From UBA1794 sp964439955 (GTDB lineage Bacteria; Bacteroidota; Bacteroidia; Bacteroidales; Bacteroidaceae), in assembly GCA_964439955.1 (NCBI GenBank), contig CAYTPX010000005.1, forward strand, positions 1 through 64,000: a DNA stretch of 64,000 nucleotides. Direction: 5' to 3'. The notes beneath the pieces were generated by a model, which was not told the DNA's origin, did not search any database, and saw only the letters and a program-made list of their open reading frames with translations. The translations under genes were made by a program, and so were the position numbers. Below, in pieces: positions 59,934 to 64,000 of this stretch. The number at the start of each line of letters is the position of its first letter. Within the stretch, counting starts at the first letter, position 1.

Positions 59934-60851
59934 TCAGAGCAGGTTTTCGCTTCGGAGCAGGTCAAAGATGGATTCCGTGTCAGCGGGATGGAACCAATGG
60001 ATTTGCGGGTCGCGCCGGAACCAGGTCAGTTGCTTTTTGGCGTAGAGGCGGGTGTTCTTCTTCATCCGTTCGATGGCGAAAGGAAGTGTCCACGTCCCAT
60101 CGATTACTTGGAACATTTCCTTGTATCCCACCGTGTTGAGTGAGTTGCAGTGGCGATAAGGGTATGCGTGGCGTGCTTCGTCGAGCAACCCGTCGGCCAC
60201 CATCTGTTCCACTCGTGCGTTGATGCGGGCAAAGAGTTCTTCGCGCGGGCGGTTGAGTCCGATTTTCAGTATGCGGAAGGGACGTGGCTTGCTTTTCCTT
60301 TGGCGAAGCTCGGTGTAGGTGTGGCCGGATTCTGCTATGATTTCCAAGGCATGTACCACTCTCTTTAGGTTCCGGCGGTCTACGTGGGCATAGTACTCGG
60401 GGTCGCGGAACAAGAGTTCCCGGCAGACGGCCTCCGCGCCTTGGCTTTTCAGCAGGGCTGCATAGTGTGCCCGGGTGGGAGGCGTGATTGTGGGCAGGTC
60501 GTCGATGCCTTGGCAAACGGCGTCGATGTACATCATGCTGCCCCCGCAGAGCAGGGCCTTTTTCCCGCTTCGGAAAAGGGACTCGATGCAGGCCAGTGCT
60601 TCGGTTTCGTATTGTGCCGCGCTATAGTAGTCTTCCAGCTGCAAGGTAGCGATGAAATGATGTTTTACCCGGGCGAGTTCCCCTGCGGTGGGAGCGGCTG
60701 TCCCGATGGGGATTCCGGCGTAAATCTGGCGCGAGTCGGCAGAAACAACCTCCGCATGGAGCTGTTCGGCCATGCGGAGGCTTAATTCGGTTTTCCCAAC
60801 CCCAGTGGGGCCGAGTAAGGCGACGAGCGTGTCAGTAGCGGTCTTGGTCAT
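59934..60851 (-). CDS. miaA: tRNA dimethylallyltransferase
   Basis: It adds a dimethylallyl group to A37 of tRNAs reading UNN codons. The 305 residues show the P-loop GPTGVGKTE (14-22), VSADSRQIYAG (with the catalytic Asp), GGSMMYIDAV and NTVGYKEMF. It overlaps the upstream pRiA4b-like gene by 20 bases and is the last gene of the lpx run in this window. Confidence 0.95.
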   Translation of the reverse strand: MTKTATDTLVALLGPTGVGKTELSLRMAEQLHAEVVSADSRQIYAGIPIGTAAPTAGELARVKHHFIATLQLEDYYSAAQYETEALACIESLFRSGKKALLCGGSMMYIDAVCQGIDDLPTITPPTRAHYAALLKSQGAEAVCRELLFRDPEYYAHVDRRNLKRVVHALEIIAESGHTYTELRQRKSKPRPFRILKIGLNRPREELFARINARVEQMVADGLLDEARHAYPYRHCNSLNTVGYKEMFQVIDGTWTLPFAIERMKKNTRLYAKKQLTWFRRDPQIHWFHPADTESIFDLLRSENLL

Positions 60852-61389
60852 AGGGATTCCCCTCGGCTATGTCGAACCCTTCGGGGTCGAAGTCTTCTTC
60901 GTCGAACGATTCGTCGCCGTAGAAGTTCTCGCCGTAGTCTTCCGTGTGGGTATTGGTGAGGTTGGCGTTGAAGGATTCAATGTCGGCTTCTTGGACGGGT
61001 GGATTCCCGCTTTTCCGCGTGCAGAGGGGGATTTCTAAGTCTTTGCCGAAGATAATCTTGGTCAATTCTATGAAAAAGCAACGTTCGGAGAGGGGGTCGA
61101 AGATATAGATGAGTTTCTGTTTCTCGTCTTCTACCAGTTCGGAAATGCGGGTGCTTTCCATTACGTAATTATCCTCATCGGAACCGTAGTCCATCGCTTC
61201 GAGGGTGACTTCCTTGCCTTTCTCCCAGTTGTCGTCGCATATGAAGAACGAGGTCATTTGGTTGTCGGCAAAACCTACGGAGTCGAGTATGGTGCGGTGG
61301 AAATCGAGGAACGTGGCTTCCGAATCGATTTGTATTTCACGCATGAAATCTTCAATTTCATCCGAGATGAGGGTAAATTGATAAATCAT
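60832..61389 (-). CDS. pRiA4b ORF-3-like acidic protein
   Basis: A 185-residue protein resembling the plasmid pRiA4b ORF-3 / IS1096 TnpR passenger family, of unknown function. The N-terminus YQFTLISDEIEDFMREIQID begins a ubiquitin-like fold with FFICDDNWEKG and LIYIFDPLSERCFFIEL typical of the group. The last 50 residues are strongly acidic and repetitive (DEEDFDPEGFDIAEGNPYDQD). No transposon ends or plasmid genes surround it, so the family name does not mean mobility. It sits between lpxA and miaA in an operon. Confidence 0.75.
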   Translation of the reverse strand: MIYQFTLISDEIEDFMREIQIDSEATFLDFHRTILDSVGFADNQMTSFFICDDNWEKGKEVTLEAMDYGSDEDNYVMESTRISELVEDEKQKLIYIFDPLSERCFFIELTKIIFGKDLEIPLCTRKSGNPPVQEADIESFNANLTNTHTEDYGENFYGDESFDEEDFDPEGFDIAEGNPYDQDRY

Positions 61390-61401
61390 GTTGCCCGTTT
61401 T

Positions 61402-62181
61402 TTATTTAGAGTTAAAGGGTATGATGCCCCGTTTCGACGAGGAAATGAAGTCCAAGATATATTGGATTTCGGGGCTTGTGGGGATTTCTTGCTTGACCCG
61501 TTCCAAGGCTTGGCTGGTATTCAGTCCCTGCTGGTAGATTAATCGGTATGCGTTGTGGATGTTTTCAATCAGTTCGTCAGAAAATCCGTTACGGCGTAAC
61601 CCGACGAGGTTGATGCCCGCGTAAGAGATCGGTTCACGCCCAGCAATGATGAAAGGTGGCACGTCTTTGCTGAAACGGCATCCTCCTTGTATCATGACGT
61701 AGCCTCCTACGCGGCAAAACTGGTGCATGAGTACCCCCCCGCTTATAATGGCGTTGTCATCGATGACTATTTCCCCGGCAAACTTCGTGGCATTTCCGAT
61801 GATGCAATTGTTGCCGACAACCGCGTCGTGCGCCACGTGTACTCCTTCCATCAGCAGGTTGCGGCTGCCGACCACGGTGCGGCCTTTGGTTGCCGTGCCT
61901 CGGTTGATGGTGACGTTCTCCCGGATGCGGTTGAAGTCGCCTATTTCGGCCGTACTCTCCTCGCCCCTGAATTTCAAGTCTTGGGGTATGGCCCCGATTA
62001 CGGCATTGGGAAAAATCTCGTTTCCGTTGCCTATCCTTGATCCGGCCAATATCTTTGCTCCGGACATGATGCGGTTGTTGTCGCCGATGACGACATTTTT
62101 CTCAATGTAGGCGAAAGGGGCTATCTCTACATTCTTGCCGATTGTTGCTTTTGGGTCAACATAGGCTAAGGTACTTATCAT
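61402..62181 (-). CDS. lpxA: UDP-N-acetylglucosamine acyltransferase
   Basis: The first enzyme of lipid A synthesis, adding a 3-hydroxyacyl chain to UDP-GlcNAc. The 259 residues form a left-handed beta-helix of hexapeptides (IGKNVEIAPFAYIEKNVVIG and so on). NLLMEGVHVAHDAVVGN holds the catalytic His. The C-terminal helices end the protein. It lies 18 bases after lpxC/fabZ. Confidence 0.96.
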   Translation of the reverse strand: MISTLAYVDPKATIGKNVEIAPFAYIEKNVVIGDNNRIMSGAKILAGSRIGNGNEIFPNAVIGAIPQDLKFRGEESTAEIGDFNRIRENVTINRGTATKGRTVVGSRNLLMEGVHVAHDAVVGNNCIIGNATKFAGEIVIDDNAIISGGVLMHQFCRVGGYVMIQGGCRFSKDVPPFIIAGREPISYAGINLVGLRRNGFSDELIENIHNAYRLIYQQGLNTSQALERVKQEIPTSPEIQYILDFISSSKRGIIPFNSK

Positions 62182-62199
62182 AATCTTTATTCCGCTATT

Positions 62200-63585
62200 T
62201 TATTTGTTTTTTATTATCTGTGCCATGAATTCCGCTTCACAAACAATCTTGTCTCCAACGAAAACATAGCCTTTCATCGTCGATATACCGCGGCGTATCG
62301 GTGCCAAAAGCTCGAGTTTCAGCAAGAGGGTGTCTCCCGGGACGACCTTTTGGCGGAACTTTACCCCGTCGATCTTCATGAAGTAAGTGGAATAGCGTTC
62401 GGGTTCGTCCACCGAGTTCAATACCAATAACCCGCCGACCTGTGCTTGGGCTTCTACTAAGAGCACGCCCGGCATGACCGGTTCTTGCGGAAAATGGCCT
62501 TGGAAGAAAGGCTCGTTGACCGTAACGTTCTTCACTCCCACAATATGGTTGGGCCCAATCTCAATGATCTTATCCACGAGTAGGAACGGGTAGCGGTGGG
62601 AAAGCAACTCGCGAATGCGGTTTATGTCCATAATCGGCGGCTCGTTGCAGTCATAGATAGGCGGTTGTACGTCGTGGATACGGATTTCTTTGCGGATGGT
62701 GCGGGCAAATTTGTTGTTGATGGTGTGCCCCGGGCGGGTTGCTATGATATGTCCTTGGATTGGCTTGCCGATGAGTGCCAAATCTCCTATGAGGTCTAAA
62801 AGTTTATGCCGCGCTGGTTCGTTGTCCCATACCAACGGTTTGTGGTTTAAGTAGCCCAAATTGTCCGCGTCTACGTGGGGGGCTTTCATTATCTCTGTGA
62901 GTTTGTCCACTTGCTCTTGGCTTAACTGGCGCTCATATATGACTATCGCGTTGTCCAAGTCGCCTCCCTTGATTAGCCCTGCATTGAGTAATGGCTCTAT
63001 CTCGCGGACGAAGACGAAAGTACGTGCTTTCGCGATGTCAGAGGCAAAGCCTTCCATGCTTTCCAATGCTGCATATTGGTTGGGGATAATGCGTGAATCA
63101 TAAGAGATATGGACGTCTACGCTGAAACGGTCGTCGGGCAATATAATGATGCTGGAGCCTGTTTCTTCGTCCTTGAACTCTATTTTCTTGCGGATTATGT
63201 AGGTCTCTTTCGGCGCGGCTTGTTCTTTCAAGCCCACCTGGCCGATGTGTCCGACATACTCGGCTGCGCTTCCGTCGAGGATGGGGAGCTCCGGCCCGTC
63301 CACTTGGATTAGGCAGTTGTCCACCCCTAAAGCGTAAAGTGCGGCAAGCGCATGTTCTACCGTGCTTACCTTTACGCCGTTTTGGTTGAGCACCGTACCG
63401 CGTGTGGTCTCGGTTACATGGTCGGCCACGGCGTCGATTATCGGTTGGCCTTCCAAGTCTGTGCGTTGTATCTTATAACCGTGGTTTTCGGGCGCGGGCA
63501 GGAATGTGGCTGTTAGTTGCAATCCCGTATGCAAGCCTTTCCCGCTTACGGAAAAGCTCTCGTTTAAAGTCTGCTGTCTGGTCAT
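62200..63585 (-). CDS. lpxC/fabZ: Fused UDP-3-O-acyl-GlcNAc deacetylase / 3-hydroxyacyl-ACP dehydratase
   Basis: A 461-residue fusion typical of Bacteroidota. The N-terminal LpxC half (about 1-300) is a zinc deacetylase, with VSTVEHALAALYALGVDN (zinc His), DGSAAEYV and the HKPLVWDNEPARHKLLDLIGD zinc site. The C-terminal FabZ half (about 320-461) is a hotdog dehydratase, with LLSHRYPFLLVDKI and NEPFFQGHFPQEPVMPGVL (catalytic His and Glu). The fusion couples lipid A deacylation to acyl-chain supply. The start MTRQQTLNESF is chosen by family length. Upstream lpxD overlaps the longer frame by a few codons. Confidence 0.95.
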   Translation of the reverse strand: MTRQQTLNESFSVSGKGLHTGLQLTATFLPAPENHGYKIQRTDLEGQPIIDAVADHVTETTRGTVLNQNGVKVSTVEHALAALYALGVDNCLIQVDGPELPILDGSAAEYVGHIGQVGLKEQAAPKETYIIRKKIEFKDEETGSSIIILPDDRFSVDVHISYDSRIIPNQYAALESMEGFASDIAKARTFVFVREIEPLLNAGLIKGGDLDNAIVIYERQLSQEQVDKLTEIMKAPHVDADNLGYLNHKPLVWDNEPARHKLLDLIGDLALIGKPIQGHIIATRPGHTINNKFARTIRKEIRIHDVQPPIYDCNEPPIMDINRIRELLSHRYPFLLVDKIIEIGPNHIVGVKNVTVNEPFFQGHFPQEPVMPGVLLVEAQAQVGGLLVLNSVDEPERYSTYFMKIDGVKFRQKVVPGDTLLLKLELLAPIRRGISTMKGYVFVGDKIVCEAEFMAQIIKNK

Positions 63586-63610
63586 ATCCTTATGTCCTAT
63601 TGTTTTCTTG

Positions 63611-64000
63611 TTATTCTGCAAGTTGTTGTTTCAATGCGGCCAGTTCTTTTTCCAATGCGGCGATTTGGGCGTACATTTCCGGAAGTTTCTTGTAGATTAC
63701 CGTACATCTGGCAAACAACTTCGGGTCTATGGGGGGGGAGCCTATGAGGGTGCTGCCGGCCCGCAGGCTTCCCGGTACGCCGGATTGTGCCCCTAAGGAT
63801 ACTTTGTCGCCGATTTTGCTGTGTCCTGCTATGCCTACTTGGCCTCCGAAACTGCACCATTCCCCGATTTCGGTGGAGCCGGCCACGCCGCATTGTGCGG
63901 CCATCACGGTGTGGGAGCCTATTTTGTCGTTGTGGGCTATTTGTATCAAGTTGTCGAGCTTGGCTCCGTTGTGGATGATGGTGCGTCCCATTGTGGCACG
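63611..64000 (-). CDS. lpxD: UDP-3-O-acylglucosamine N-acyltransferase, C-terminal part
   Basis: The final 130 codons of LpxD, which adds the second acyl chain to the lipid A precursor; the gene runs off the right edge. Hexapeptide repeats (RATMGRTIIHNGAKLDNLIQ, IAHNDKIGSHTVMAAQ with catalytic His) are followed by a C-terminal coiled-coil helix (YAQIAALEKELAALKQQLA). The codons before the ATG at 63991 continue the family sequence (RAT), so that ATG is internal. It is first in the lpx run visible here. Confidence 0.93.
   Translation of the reverse strand, partial: RATMGRTIIHNGAKLDNLIQIAHNDKIGSHTVMAAQCGVAGSTEIGEWCSFGGQVGIAGHSKIGDKVSLGAQSGVPGSLRAGSTLIGSPPIDPKLFARCTVIYKKLPEMYAQIAALEKELAALKQQLAE

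Noticed and set aside
60832..61389. A mobile element, from the IS1096-passenger label of this family
   Set aside because: There is no transposase, inverted ends or target duplication, and the gene is embedded in a housekeeping operon.
1..64000. CRISPR arrays, prophage or defence islands
   Set aside because: No regular identical repeats with unique spacers, integrases, phage structural genes or restriction/defence genes were seen. The dyad repeats are degenerate and have no spacers.

Overview
This window looks like a chromosome segment from a fairly G+C-rich member of the Bacteroidales (phylum Bacteroidota). The evidence is gene content and promoter style. It has a fused lpxC/fabZ, a Bacteroides-type arginine decarboxylase, a GH133 / glycosyltransferase / GH57 glycogen cluster, a GTPase-motif-degenerate EF-G paralogue, a class II (B12-dependent) ribonucleotide reductase, a PorT-like outer-membrane protein and an M6 protease with a type 9 secretion sorting domain. 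Many genes are preceded by the Bacteroidota promoter: a TTTG-like -33 element, about 19-20 bp, then TAnnTTTG. Species cannot be fixed from this. The PorT-like protein together with the sorting domain points to a lineage with a type 9 secretion system.

Layout. 1-480: gene-poor edge with a repeat array, a strong hairpin and one candidate 37-codon secreted peptide. 481-8340: malQ, nrdJ, a nitroreductase-like gene and a phospholipase D-type synthase. 8497-15859: EF-G2-like fusA2, hemW, a small AraC regulator, dipeptidyl peptidase III, an AlkD-like protein and an ArsC/Spx-like protein. 16106-24481: a membrane GT2, pcrA/uvrD, an unusual lactate/malate dehydrogenase-family protein, metY, Lrp- and Fur-family regulators and purA. 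24514-31499: a surface-polysaccharide gene run (GT4, radical SAM, GT4, initiating sugar-phosphate transferase, Wzi-like protein, rfbC). 31810-38437: a sulfate-activation run (cysQ, SLC13-type permease, cysC, cysD, cysN) ending in a PAPS-dependent sulfotransferase. 38761-43806: secreted M6 protease, rplS, PorT-like protein, truA. 44050-48775: glycogen cluster. 48986-54842: zinc-ribbon membrane protein, ferredoxin, nudC, rubrerythrin, a cysteine-free Mrp and a DUF2851 protein. 54989-59764: ECF sigma/anti-sigma pair, argB, speA and a secreted unknown. 59934-64000: a lipid A and tRNA modification run (lpxD, lpxC/fabZ, lpxA, a pRiA4b-like gene, miaA) reading leftward off the right edge.

How genes connect. 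CysD/N and CysC make PAPS, the sulfotransferase uses it, CysQ clears the PAP product and the SLC13 permease may import sulfate. This is a complete sulfonation module next to a partial polysaccharide locus. The glycogen genes form one transcription unit behind a good promoter and a long leader. LpxA, LpxC/FabZ and LpxD share an operon.

The most unusual structure is a family of degenerate, roughly 22-23 bp, dyad-like repeat units (GGAAA...GGC...TTTCC). They occur in short arrays at nine clear places. Most arrays are intergenic, often touching a promoter -7 box, but two lie in frame inside malQ and pcrA, where they encode extra linker peptides. This resembles the palindromic elements that invade Rickettsia genes. 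Other points of note are a DnaA box above nrdJ, the degenerate GTPase motifs of the EF-G paralogue, the altered substrate loop of the dehydrogenase, an Mrp with no cysteines, an AT-hook-like tail on the GH57 enzyme and a 10-G tract upstream of the AraC regulator.
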